A DNA stretch of 64,000 nt from Gammaproteobacteria bacterium. Its GTDB lineage: Bacteria > Pseudomonadota > Gammaproteobacteria > Steroidobacterales > Steroidobacteraceae. The stretch is from positions 1 through 64,000 of the forward strand of contig JAURLT010000062.1 of the NCBI GenBank assembly GCA_030831085.1, written 5' to 3'. The notes below the pieces were generated by a model, which had not been told where the DNA came from, made no database searches, and was given only the letters and a program-made list of their open reading frames with translations. Position numbers and translations under genes: made by a program. Positions 15,829 through 23,769 of this stretch are shown here, piece after piece; the stretch's first letter is position 1; every line of letters begins with the position of its first letter.

Positions 15829-16743
15829 TTAGCTCGCAGGCGTCAGGCGATATCCCAGTCGCGGAAAGTGCACGACGATCTCGCCGATCGACGGATCGAC
15901 GCGATGCACCGCAAATTCCGTCGGACTGGAATGCACGAGCGTGCCCCGCACCCCACCGCGGCGAGTATCGTCCGGTGAAATTTCCACATCGGTCGAGCCC
16001 TTGAGCAAGGCCGCGTCCAGGGCATCGATCCCGGGGATAGGCCGCGGCGTGCCAGCACGCGCCAGGGCCAGGGCATCTCCCGCCGCCATCGGCTGTCGCC
16101 GGCCGTCACCGATCGTCGCCATGCGCCGCTCCCAGGCTTGCAGCGCATCGAAGCCCGCCAGCAGTTGCGCCGCGAGGTCCGCAAAGGCCCCCCGGGCCAG
16201 CCAGGTGAAGGGATAGGCCTGCACGTCCGCCAGGCCCGGCGCGCTGCCGCCCAGAAAGTCGGAGCCAGAGAGTTGCTGATCGAGCAGGGCAGCATGAGCA
16301 CGGAACTGCGACTTGGCATGCTCGGCCTCCTCGGCCACCGTCGCGAAGTCGATATCCGGGAACAGGTATTGACGGTCCCGACGGAATTCCTCGGGCCACT
16401 GCGGCAGCATCAGGGCCAGCGCCACCTTGAGGGCGCTGCGAAAGAACGCGTCGCTCCACTTGACCATTGCGAGCTCCAGACCGGATCCCAGCGGGAACAG
16501 CGGCGGCTTCGGCAGACGGCGTTCCAGTTCACGGGCGATCAGCTGCGAGTCGATGTACACGTCCGCGCCTGCCTGCAGGACCGGCGTACCCCGGTAACCG
16601 CCAGTGAGCGCGACCAGGTCGGCTTTAGGCGGCAGCATTGGCGTCTCGACCCATCCGTACTCGGCGCCCTTGATGCCCAGCATCAGCAGAGCCTTCTGCG
16701 TGAAGGGACTGGCGTCGTAGCTCCACAGGACCAGTTCACTCAT
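15829..16743 (-). CDS. glutathione S-transferase-like protein with C-terminal extension (GST-A)
   Basis: 304 residues. Residues 1-80 form a thioredoxin-like GST domain (WSYDASPFTQKALLML, TGGYRGTPVLQAGADVY, IDSQLIARELER). The helical domain follows to about 215. A further 85 residues include an SPDDTRRGGVRGTLV block and end GEIVVHFPRLGYR. The same three-part layout is found in GST-C at 17443-18363, so the two are paralogues. It overlaps GST-B by 8 bases. Conjugation or glutathione removal on a pathway intermediate is likely; the extra domain is not one I can name. Confidence 0.85.
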   Translation of the reverse strand: MSELVLWSYDASPFTQKALLMLGIKGAEYGWVETPMLPPKADLVALTGGYRGTPVLQAGADVYIDSQLIARELERRLPKPPLFPLGSGLELAMVKWSDAFFRSALKVALALMLPQWPEEFRRDRQYLFPDIDFATVAEEAEHAKSQFRAHAALLDQQLSGSDFLGGSAPGLADVQAYPFTWLARGAFADLAAQLLAGFDALQAWERRMATIGDGRRQPMAAGDALALARAGTPRPIPGIDALDAALLKGSTDVEISPDDTRRGGVRGTLVHSSPTEFAVHRVDPSIGEIVVHFPRLGYRLTPAS

Positions 16744-17446
16744 GAGTCTCTCCCTTGTGATCCGACATGGCCTGCACCGACCCGGCGGTCTGCCCGTACA
16801 GGAAGCGATATCCTTCCCGGTCCGCCTGACGCTCCGTGCCGAGCGCCTTGGCCCGCACCACGGCGGGCCTCGCCGCAATGGCGTCGTACCAACGACCGAC
16901 GTTCGGAAAATCCTCGATGCGCTGGCCTTGGCGTTCCCAGGTGGTCACCCAGGGCCAGGCGGCCATGTCGGCGATCGAATACTCATCGGCCAGGAAGCCA
17001 GTGTCGGCCAGTGCGCGGTCCATGACGCCGTAGAGGCGATTGACCTCGTCGGTGTAGCGTTTGATGCCATAAGGCACCTGCTCCGGTGCATAGGCCCGGA
17101 AGTGATGCGCCTGCCCCGCCATGGGCCCGAGACCGCCCACCTGCCAGAACAGCCACTTGATCACGGCGTAACGCTGGTGCAGGTCGATTGGAAGGAAACG
17201 TCCGCTGCGCTCGGCAAGGTACATGAGGATCGCACCCGATTCGAACAGCGGCAAGGGACCACCCGGCGCATCGTGGTCAACCATGGCCGGAATCTTGTTG
17301 TTGGGCGAAACGGCGAGGAACTCGGGATCGAACTGCTCACCGCGCGTGATGTCGATCGGCGTCACCCGGTACGGCAGCTCACATTCCTCGAGCATGATCG
17401 CCGCCTTGAACCCGTTCGGCGACGGGTAATAAAACAGCTCGATCAT
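16736..17446 (-). CDS. glutathione S-transferase, Nu-class/YghU-YfcG-like (GST-B)
   Basis: 236 residues. The N-terminal FYYPSPNGFKAAIMLEE, SPNNKIPAMVDHD and LFESGAILMYLAE are the glutathione-binding half; GPMAGQAHHFRAYAPE, YSIADMAAWPWV and RWYDAIAARPAV are typical of the Nu class. Members act as disulfide reductases or peroxidases with glutathione and some as transferases or etherases. The ATG overlaps the GST-C stop (ATGA), and the gene is the middle of a three-GST operon that reads GST-C, GST-B, GST-A. Confidence 0.93.
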   Translation of the reverse strand: MIELFYYPSPNGFKAAIMLEECELPYRVTPIDITRGEQFDPEFLAVSPNNKIPAMVDHDAPGGPLPLFESGAILMYLAERSGRFLPIDLHQRYAVIKWLFWQVGGLGPMAGQAHHFRAYAPEQVPYGIKRYTDEVNRLYGVMDRALADTGFLADEYSIADMAAWPWVTTWERQGQRIEDFPNVGRWYDAIAARPAVVRAKALGTERQADREGYRFLYGQTAGSVQAMSDHKGETHE

Positions 17447-18363
17447 GGGGCGCGGTTGACCCGATAGCCGAAGCGGGGAAAGTGCACCACCACCTCACCG
17501 GTCTCCGGTGTCTGCCGACGAATGGCCACTTCCAGGTCGGTCAGGGTGACCAGCTCACCCTCGACGGGAATGCGCCCGTAGTCGTCTGGGGTTACAGTCA
17601 CCCTTGCTCCAGTCTCGAGCCCCAGCGGGTCGTCGACCTGAACGCCCCCGGCCGGCAGCGGCTCGGCCCCCCGCGCAGCAGCGAGCGCCGCCGAGGCGTC
17701 CAGTTCGGTGCGGCGGCCTTGACCGATCCTCTGCATGCGCTCCTCCCAAGCCCGCAGGTTCGTGAAAGGCTCCAACAGTCGCGCGGCGTCGCCGATGTTG
17801 CCGCGAGCCATCCAGACCGGGAAGAAGGCGTTGATGTCGGCCCAGCCGGGGCGCTCGCCCAACAGGTAGGCACGACCGTCCGCCAGCATGCTTTCCAGCA
17901 GCACCAGGTTGGCGCGCAACTGCGTGTACAGGTGGGGAATATCCTGTTCCAGCCGATCGAAGTCCATGAAGTTGAAGAAGCCCTTGCGGTCCTCGATCAC
18001 CTCGGACGGAATGAGGGACTTGTTGAGCCCCATCGAGAGCCCGGCCCCCGGGTCAAAGAAGCTGCGGTCGCTCCACGCACCCACGGCCATCGCCAGCCCA
18101 GGATTGCAATCCGGAAACAGGCTCGGCTCCGGATGTCGCCGCTCGAGTTCGAGGGCGATGAGCCGAGTATCGCAATACACGTCCGCACCCACCTGCAGGA
18201 CCGGGACCTTGCGGTAGCCACCGGTCAGGGGCATCAAGGCCGGTCTCGGCATCACCATGGGCAACTGGACAGAGGACCAGGGAAGGCTCTTGAGGCCGAA
18301 TACCAGCCGGATCTTCTCGGCAAAGGGCGAGGGATCGTGATGATGCAGGATCAGGTCTGCCAT
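17443..18363 (-). CDS. glutathione S-transferase-like protein with C-terminal extension (GST-C)
   Basis: 306 residues. The thioredoxin-like domain shows HHHDPSPFAEKIRLVFG, TGGYRKVPVLQVGADVY and CDTRLIALELERRHP, the helical domain runs to about 220, and the C-terminal extension contains TPDDYGRIPVEGELV and ends GEVVVHFPRFGYR. It is a clear paralogue of GST-A. It is the first gene of the minus-strand GST operon, divergent from the Rieske oxygenase, and its upstream region carries operator 2. A TTGACT -35-like sequence lies inside that operator. Confidence 0.85.
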   Translation of the reverse strand: MADLILHHHDPSPFAEKIRLVFGLKSLPWSSVQLPMVMPRPALMPLTGGYRKVPVLQVGADVYCDTRLIALELERRHPEPSLFPDCNPGLAMAVGAWSDRSFFDPGAGLSMGLNKSLIPSEVIEDRKGFFNFMDFDRLEQDIPHLYTQLRANLVLLESMLADGRAYLLGERPGWADINAFFPVWMARGNIGDAARLLEPFTNLRAWEERMQRIGQGRRTELDASAALAAARGAEPLPAGGVQVDDPLGLETGARVTVTPDDYGRIPVEGELVTLTDLEVAIRRQTPETGEVVVHFPRFGYRVNRAP

Positions 18364-18391
18364 ACCGCTGGACTCTACACCGCAACCGCCC

Positions 18392-18417
18392 AAAAAAACA
18401 GTCAAGCCTGTTTATTT
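18392..18417. promoter_or_regulatory. operator 2: AAACAG-N6-CTGTTT inverted repeat
   Basis: AAAAAAACAG and CTGTTTATTT with a six-base spacer (TCAAGC); nine of ten arm positions are symmetrical. The right arm CTGTTTATTT is identical to that of operator 1. It sits between the divergent GST operon and the Rieske/thiolase operon. Confidence 0.75.
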
Positions 18418-18477
18418 TATCAGCCCGCATCCTGTAACCTTGAACGGTCAATCAAACCGGGCAAGATGGGAGTCACG

Positions 18478-19689
18478 ATGGACGCGCAAACCGTGGAAAG
18501 GCTCAAGGCCGGCATGCGCTACGAGGCCGACCGCACCGCGCCGCCCGAGGGCTTCCCAAAGTTACCCGTGATACCCGGTGGACGCTACACGGACCCGGGA
18601 TTCCAGGCGCTGGAGCGTGAGTATCTGTGGCGCCGGGCCTGGCTGTATGCCTGCCATCTCGACGAAATTCCCGAGCCAGGCAGTTTCTACCTGTTCCGAC
18701 GCACGGGTTCGCCGATCCTCGTCGTCCACGGCAAGGACGGCGTGGTCCGTGCCTTCTACAACACCTGCCGCCATCGCGGCGCACCACTGGTGAAGACCTG
18801 CACGGGCAAGGTCGACGGACTGGTCTGCGGCTATCACGGCTGGACCTACTCGCTGGACGGCAAATTGATGAACCTGCGCGACAAGCGCGACTTTGTCGAC
18901 CTGCGCATGGAGGACTACCCCCTGGTGTCAGTGCGTTGCGAGCGCCTCGGCAACTGGATCTTCGTCAACGAGGACCCGGACGCCGAGCCGCTGCTGCAGC
19001 ACCTCGGTCGCATGCCCGGATACCTGGAGCAGATCCAGCCCGATCAGGTGCGCCATGTCGATCGCCGCTCGTACCCCGTGAAGTGCAACGTGAAAGTACT
19101 GCTCGATGCCTTCATGGAGGTCTATCACCTCAAGTCGATCCACCAGAACACCGTTGACCGTTTCCTGGATCATCGGGGTACCAACATCACGCTGTGGCCG
19201 CGTGGGCACTCGCTGATGATCACGCCGAATCGCCGGCCCGACTGGCAGGACCCCGGTACGCGCGGCATGCGCCGGATCGAAACCGCGACGGAAATCACCT
19301 TGTCCAACAATCCGTCCTTCATGTTTTATCCCAATCTGGTCACGCCGGTGGACGCCACCGGCAACCCGTTCCTGCTGTTCTGGCCCACCGGAGATCGGGA
19401 CATGGAGATCGAGGTCATCTGGTTCGCGCCGGACTGGGGTGACGGCCCGCCCGACCCGCTCTGGGAAACGCGCATCAGCAATTTCGAGCGCATCCTCGAG
19501 GAGGACACGCAGTTCGCCGGACAGATCCAGGAATCGGTCGAATCACAGGCCTTCGCCGGCGTCACCCTCAACTATCAGGAGCGTCGCATCTATCACTGGC
19601 ATGAGGAACTGGATCGCCGCATCGGGCCGGAGCGGATCCCCGAACACCTCAGGGTGCAGCCCATGCTCGCCGACTGGGTCGAGCGCTGA
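18478..19689 (+). CDS. Rieske non-heme iron oxygenase, alpha subunit (oxygenase 1)
   Basis: 403 residues from ATG 18478 with GGGAG upstream; the open frame to 17482 is a shadow over GST-C. The Rieske motif is C97-R-H99 and C117-G-Y-H120, and the mononuclear iron site has H217 and H222 in EVYHLKSIH. The catalytic domain ends around LNYQERRIYHWHEELDRRIG. No beta subunit gene is adjacent, so an alpha-only trimer or hexamer is likely. It should dihydroxylate, monohydroxylate or demethylate a ring or side chain. It leads a plus-strand operon with the HMGS-like, thiolase and AhpD-like genes. Confidence 0.94.
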   Translation: MDAQTVERLKAGMRYEADRTAPPEGFPKLPVIPGGRYTDPGFQALEREYLWRRAWLYACHLDEIPEPGSFYLFRRTGSPILVVHGKDGVVRAFYNTCRHRGAPLVKTCTGKVDGLVCGYHGWTYSLDGKLMNLRDKRDFVDLRMEDYPLVSVRCERLGNWIFVNEDPDAEPLLQHLGRMPGYLEQIQPDQVRHVDRRSYPVKCNVKVLLDAFMEVYHLKSIHQNTVDRFLDHRGTNITLWPRGHSLMITPNRRPDWQDPGTRGMRRIETATEITLSNNPSFMFYPNLVTPVDATGNPFLLFWPTGDRDMEIEVIWFAPDWGDGPPDPLWETRISNFERILEEDTQFAGQIQESVESQAFAGVTLNYQERRIYHWHEELDRRIGPERIPEHLRVQPMLADWVER

Positions 19690-19692
19690 GCG

Positions 19693-21129
19693 ATGGCCGG
19701 GATTAGTTCTCTGGGCTGTTACCTGCCGCGACTGCGACTGTCGCGGCAGACCATCACCGAAGCGATGGGCTGGCTCGGCCAGGGCAACTCGCGGGCCAAG
19801 GGTGAGATCGCGACCTGCAACTGGGATGAGGACAGCCTCACCATGGGGGTGGAAGCCGCGCGCATCGCCCTGTCCGCCCTGCCGCACGCCGAGCTTGATG
19901 CGCTGACTTTCGCCTCGACCACGGCTCCTTTCGCCGATCATGCCAATGGGGTGGTCCTGGCGACGGCCCTCGGCCTCGATGCCTCGCTGCGGGTCAGCGA
20001 TGCTGGTGGTTCGCAGCGCGCAGGCACCAGCGCCCTGGCGGCTGCCCTGGCAGGGGCAGACGGCGGTCGCGCTTCGCTGGTGGTAGCCGCCGATCAGCGC
20101 CTGGGCAAGCCGGGAAGCCCGCAGGAACTCCAGTATGGCCACGGCGCCACCGCGGCAGTGACCGGCACCGGGCACGGTCTCGCGGAATACCTGGGCGCCG
20201 AGCATCTGGCGGCAGACTTCGTCGATCACTATCGGGAGAGCAGTGCCCTTTTCGACTACGTGCTGGAGGAGCGCTGGGCGCGCGAGGCCGGCTGGAACCC
20301 GCTGGTCGGCCGAGCCGTAGGCAGGCTGCTGGGCAGGCTGGGTGTGCAGGCGGCGGAGATAGACAAGGTCGTGCTGGCCTGCCCGGCCGCAACGGCCCGC
20401 GGCGTTCTCAAGGCGACGGGCCTGCGTGGAGAAGCCCTGGTCTCGGACCGTTCAATGGAATTCGGGGACACCGGCTGCGGGCACCCGCTGCTCATGCTGG
20501 CCGGCGCGCTGGAAGACGCCAAACGGGACGAGCGAGTGCTCGTCATTGGCTTTGGTCAGGGCGCGGACGCCATCCTGCTGCGTGCCACTGGCGAGCGCCA
20601 GGCAGTAAGCTTTGGGCTGCAAGAGGCCCTCGCGACGCGGCGTGAAGAAACACATTACACCCGCTTCCTTGCCCATCAGGGCCTGCTGCCCGTGGAGTTC
20701 GGCATGCGCGCCGAGCGCGACAACCGGACCGCACAGACCGTCGCGTGGCGCAAGCACGAGGTGGTGACCGGCTTCACCGGCGGTCGGTGCCGCAGCTGTA
20801 ACGCGCTCCAGTTCCCGCTCTCGCGAGTCTGCGTGGCACCGGACTGCCGCGAAACCGATACGCAGGAGCCAGTGAGGCTGGCCGAGCTGCCGGCCAGCAT
20901 CAAGACCTTCACCGAGGATTGGCTGGCCTACTCGGCGCGACCGCCTCTGGTCTATGGCAACGTGCTATTCGAGGCGGGCGGCAATGTGTTCATGGAATTC
21001 ACCGACTTCGCCCCCGGCGAGGCCGCTGTAGGCAGACCCGTCCGGTTCATGTTCCGGATCAAGGACGTCGACAGCCGGCGCGGATTCCGTCGTTATTTCT
21101 GGAAGGCCGCTCCCGGCCTGGGGGCCTGA
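19693..21129 (+). CDS. HMG-CoA-synthase/thiolase-fold protein fused to a DUF35 (zinc ribbon/OB) domain
   Basis: 478 residues. The N-terminal 330 residues have a thiolase/HMGS fold (ISSLGCYLPRLRLSR, FASTTAPFADHANG, YGHGATAAVTGTG, ECGH-like DTGCGHPLLMLAGAL). The usual catalytic cysteine position reads DAGGSQRAGTSAL, with no Cys. From about 360 a zinc ribbon (C366, C369, C380, C385) and an OB fold follow, the DUF35 layout of thiolase and aldolase partner proteins. Together with the thiolase gene one base downstream it may form a complex in which the DUF35 domain binds the CoA substrate. Retro-aldol or thiolytic C-C cleavage is the likely overall step. Confidence 0.85.
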   Translation: MAGISSLGCYLPRLRLSRQTITEAMGWLGQGNSRAKGEIATCNWDEDSLTMGVEAARIALSALPHAELDALTFASTTAPFADHANGVVLATALGLDASLRVSDAGGSQRAGTSALAAALAGADGGRASLVVAADQRLGKPGSPQELQYGHGATAAVTGTGHGLAEYLGAEHLAADFVDHYRESSALFDYVLEERWAREAGWNPLVGRAVGRLLGRLGVQAAEIDKVVLACPAATARGVLKATGLRGEALVSDRSMEFGDTGCGHPLLMLAGALEDAKRDERVLVIGFGQGADAILLRATGERQAVSFGLQEALATRREETHYTRFLAHQGLLPVEFGMRAERDNRTAQTVAWRKHEVVTGFTGGRCRSCNALQFPLSRVCVAPDCRETDTQEPVRLAELPASIKTFTEDWLAYSARPPLVYGNVLFEAGGNVFMEFTDFAPGEAAVGRPVRFMFRIKDVDSRRGFRRYFWKAAPGLGA

Positions 21130-21130
21130 G

Positions 21131-22333
21131 ATGGCACGCGGCATCAGTGACAAGGTCGTGATCCTGGGTATGGGCTGCAGCCGCTTCGGTGAGCGCTGGG
21201 ACAGCGGCCCCGAAGACCTGATGCTGGAGGCCTTCCAGGAGTGCATAACCGACGCTGGCATCGAGCGTGACCAGTTGGAGGCCGCCTGGCTGGGTGTCTT
21301 CTATGACGAACAAAGCGTCTCGAAATCTGCCCTGCCCCTCTCCATGGCCCTGCGTTTGCCAAATATCCCTGTCACCCGTGTAGAGAACCTGTGTGCCACC
21401 GGCACCGAGGCGCTGCGCGGTGCAGCCTACGCGGTGGCTGCCGGCGCTTGCGACTTCGCCCTCGCCATGGGGGTGGAAAAACTCAAGGACACCGGCTTTG
21501 GCGGGCTGCCCGAGCGAACCAAGGGCACCTTCGAGGACCTCTGGCAGCCCGGCTTTACGCCGCCCGGGGCCTTTGCCCAGCTGGCAGCCGCCTATGCCGC
21601 CAGGCACGGCATCCCGATGGATCGCCTCAAGCGGGCCATGGCTCATGTATCGGTCAAGAGCCATGCCAACGCCGTGGCGGCCGAGAAGGCGCACCTGCGC
21701 AAGGCAATTACCGAACAACAGGTGCTGGATGCACCGATGATCGCCTACCCACTGGGCACCTTTGACTGCTGCGGGGTATCGGATGGTGCCGCCTGTGCCA
21801 TCGTCACCACGCCGGAGAAGGCGCGCGAGCTCGGCCGGCGGGATGCGGTCGCGATCAAGGCCATGCAACTGGTGCCCTCCAATGGCGTTGAGCTCTCACA
21901 CTCCTCCTGGGACGGAGCGCATACCCCGACCACCCGCGAAGCCGCGAGGCGTGCCTATGCAGAGGCTGGTGTCCGCGATCCCCGGCGGGAAATCTCCCTG
22001 ATGGAGGTGCACGACTGCTTCTCAATCACCGAGCTGGTGCTGATGGAAGACCTTGGCATGTCTGATTCGGGCAAGGCGCCGGATGACATCCTCGACGGCC
22101 GCTACGACCGCGACGGCCGCACGCCCTGCCAGACCGACGGTGGACTCAAGTGCTTCGGCCACCCGGTGGGCGCCTCGGGCTTGCGCATGGCCTATGAGGT
22201 CTATACGCAGCTGAGTGGGCGGGCGGGCGTACGCCAGTTGGCTTCGCCCAGCCTTGGACTCACCCATAACCTGGGCGGTATACCCAATCGCAACGTCGCC
22301 AGCGTGTCGATTCTCGGCTTGCTGGGCTTATAG
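21131..22333 (+). CDS. thiolase-family acyltransferase (SCP-x/lipid-transfer type)
   Basis: 400 residues. ENLCATGTEALRGAA carries the acylated cysteine (C88), EVHDCFSITELV and KCFGHPVGASG give the HDCF and GHP active-site His blocks. This is the SCP2/Ltp-like branch of thiolases used in sterol and branched-chain oxidation. It starts one base after the DUF35 fusion gene. Likely role is thiolytic cleavage of a 3-ketoacyl-CoA formed by the acyl-CoA dehydrogenase and SDR enzymes of the same region. Confidence 0.92.
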   Translation: MARGISDKVVILGMGCSRFGERWDSGPEDLMLEAFQECITDAGIERDQLEAAWLGVFYDEQSVSKSALPLSMALRLPNIPVTRVENLCATGTEALRGAAYAVAAGACDFALAMGVEKLKDTGFGGLPERTKGTFEDLWQPGFTPPGAFAQLAAAYAARHGIPMDRLKRAMAHVSVKSHANAVAAEKAHLRKAITEQQVLDAPMIAYPLGTFDCCGVSDGAACAIVTTPEKARELGRRDAVAIKAMQLVPSNGVELSHSSWDGAHTPTTREAARRAYAEAGVRDPRREISLMEVHDCFSITELVLMEDLGMSDSGKAPDDILDGRYDRDGRTPCQTDGGLKCFGHPVGASGLRMAYEVYTQLSGRAGVRQLASPSLGLTHNLGGIPNRNVASVSILGLLGL

Positions 22334-22343
22334 GGGGTTACTC

Positions 22344-22919
22344 ATGGCTGACACACTCTTCACCCGGATTCCGCGCGACGAACTGCCCGAGGGCTTTCGC
22401 CCTGCCTGGGACATGCTTAACAAGCTCACGGGCGAACCCACCTTCATCGAGGTGTTCGGGCAAGCGCCGGAACTCGTCAACCTGGTAATGAACGAGTTCT
22501 ACATGAAGACCTTTTTCGGCGGACGAGTCGAGCAGCGCTACAAGCAATTGGTGCGGCTACGGCTGTCCATCGTTCATGGCTGCCGCACCTGTAACAAGCA
22601 GAACGTGCCGGGAGCGCTGGAGGCGGGCGTCAGCCAGGCCCAGGTGGATGCCATGATCGAGGGACGCTATCCGGACGAACTGTTTACGACCGCCGAACAG
22701 GCCGTGCTCGAATACGCCGACCAGATGGTGCTGACCAACATGAACGGCCAGGTGGGACCCGAACTGTTCGGACGCCTGCGCGAGCATTTTTCCGAGCCGG
22801 ACATTCTTGAACTGGGCGTGGTCATGGCCATCGTCGCCGGCATGGCCAAGCTGTCATTCCTGCTGAACCTGGTGGAGAAGGAAGACTACTGCCCCTTCAT
22901 CCCGGGCGCGGCAGCCTGA
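22344..22919 (+). CDS. AhpD/carboxymuconolactone-decarboxylase-like protein
   Basis: 191 residues. The motif HGCRTCNKQN holds the CxxC pair of AhpD-like members, followed by a helix-rich segment (TTAEQAVLEYADQMV). Members with CxxC are alkylhydroperoxidases or thiol oxidoreductases; others are decarboxylases. The ATG is 10 bases after the thiolase stop, and this is the last gene of the oxygenase 1 operon. Peroxide protection during oxygenase turnover or an isomerase/decarboxylase step are both possible. Confidence 0.85.
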   Translation: MADTLFTRIPRDELPEGFRPAWDMLNKLTGEPTFIEVFGQAPELVNLVMNEFYMKTFFGGRVEQRYKQLVRLRLSIVHGCRTCNKQNVPGALEAGVSQAQVDAMIEGRYPDELFTTAEQAVLEYADQMVLTNMNGQVGPELFGRLREHFSEPDILELGVVMAIVAGMAKLSFLLNLVEKEDYCPFIPGAAA

Positions 22920-22932
22920 ACGGCTCGTCTCG

Positions 22933-23688
22933 CTAGAAGTTCGCTAGCGCGCCGCCGTCGACCCGCAGGCCGTAGCCGGTCACGAAAGCCGCTTCGTCCA
23001 GCGCCAGGAACAGCGCGCAGGCTGCAACGTCAGCAGGCTGCCCGAGCCGCCCCACCGGCGCCTTCTGTTCCCAGTGCTCGCGAAAGCCCGGGGCCTCGAG
23101 AAAAGGCCGGGTCATGTTGGTCACGATCACGCCCGGCTCCAGGTAGTTCACCGTGATTCGCAGCGGACCCAGGTCTACCGCCATACACTTGGACAGCCCG
23201 GCTACCGCGTGCTTGGAGGCGCCGTAGGCCGCCAGCCCAGGTCCGCCAATTTCTGACATCACCGAGCCCAGGTTGATGATGCGCCCGCCCCCGCGCTGCT
23301 TCATGGCGGCCACTGCACGTCGCGAGATCCGAAACAGGCTGCGCAGGTTGACGTCGAGCGTTCGGTCCCAGAGTTCGTCGGTCAGTTCCTCGAAAGGTGC
23401 ACTCGGCGCGATGCCGGCATTGTTGACCAGGATATCCAGCCCACCGAAGCGTGAGACTACCTCGCCGACCAGCCGCTCCGGCGCGTCGGCATCGGTCACG
23501 TCGCACTCGAGGCAGTGGCTGCCCGACACGCCCTCATACACCGCCGCCAACCCCTCGCCGGGCCGATCCACGGCCAGCACCCGTGCACCCTCGGCGAGAA
23601 ACCTCCTGGCGATGGCCTCGCCGATGCCTGTCGCGGCACCGGTTACGACAGCCACCTTGCCTACCAGCCTGCCTGCACCTGCTTCCAT
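22933..23688 (-). CDS. short-chain dehydrogenase/reductase
   Basis: 251 residues from ATG 23688, which has GGAGGG just upstream. TGAATGIGEAIA, LVNNAGIAPS, NLGSVMSEIGG and the catalytic YGASK are all canonical, and the C terminus is VTGYGLRVDGG. Probably NAD-dependent from the aspartate in LAVDRPGEG. It converges with the AhpD-like gene. The TonB receptor upstream ends in a terminator 27 bases before this gene, so it must have its own promoter or depend on read-through. Confidence 0.9.
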   Translation of the reverse strand: MEAGAGRLVGKVAVVTGAATGIGEAIARRFLAEGARVLAVDRPGEGLAAVYEGVSGSHCLECDVTDADAPERLVGEVVSRFGGLDILVNNAGIAPSAPFEELTDELWDRTLDVNLRSLFRISRRAVAAMKQRGGGRIINLGSVMSEIGGPGLAAYGASKHAVAGLSKCMAVDLGPLRITVNYLEPGVIVTNMTRPFLEAPGFREHWEQKAPVGRLGQPADVAACALFLALDEAAFVTGYGLRVDGGALANF

Positions 23689-23714
23689 GTTTCCCTCCAG
23701 ATCGATCCGATCCA

Positions 23715-23746
23715 CAAAAAGAAAGGCCGGCTTGCGCCGGCCTTTC
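23715..23746 (-). terminator. intrinsic terminator of the TonB receptor gene
   Basis: A perfect 10-bp stem (AAAGGCCGGC / GCCGGCCTTT) with a four-base loop. On the minus strand it is followed by CTTTTTG, so it ends transcripts from the receptor gene. Confidence 0.9.
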
Positions 23747-23769
23747 CATCGGACCCGAGGATCCCTGGG

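Noticed and set aside
17482-18477. Long N-terminal extension of Rieske oxygenase 1
   Set aside because: It is antisense to GST-C and crosses operator 2; the protein family begins at ATG 18478 with its own ribosome site.
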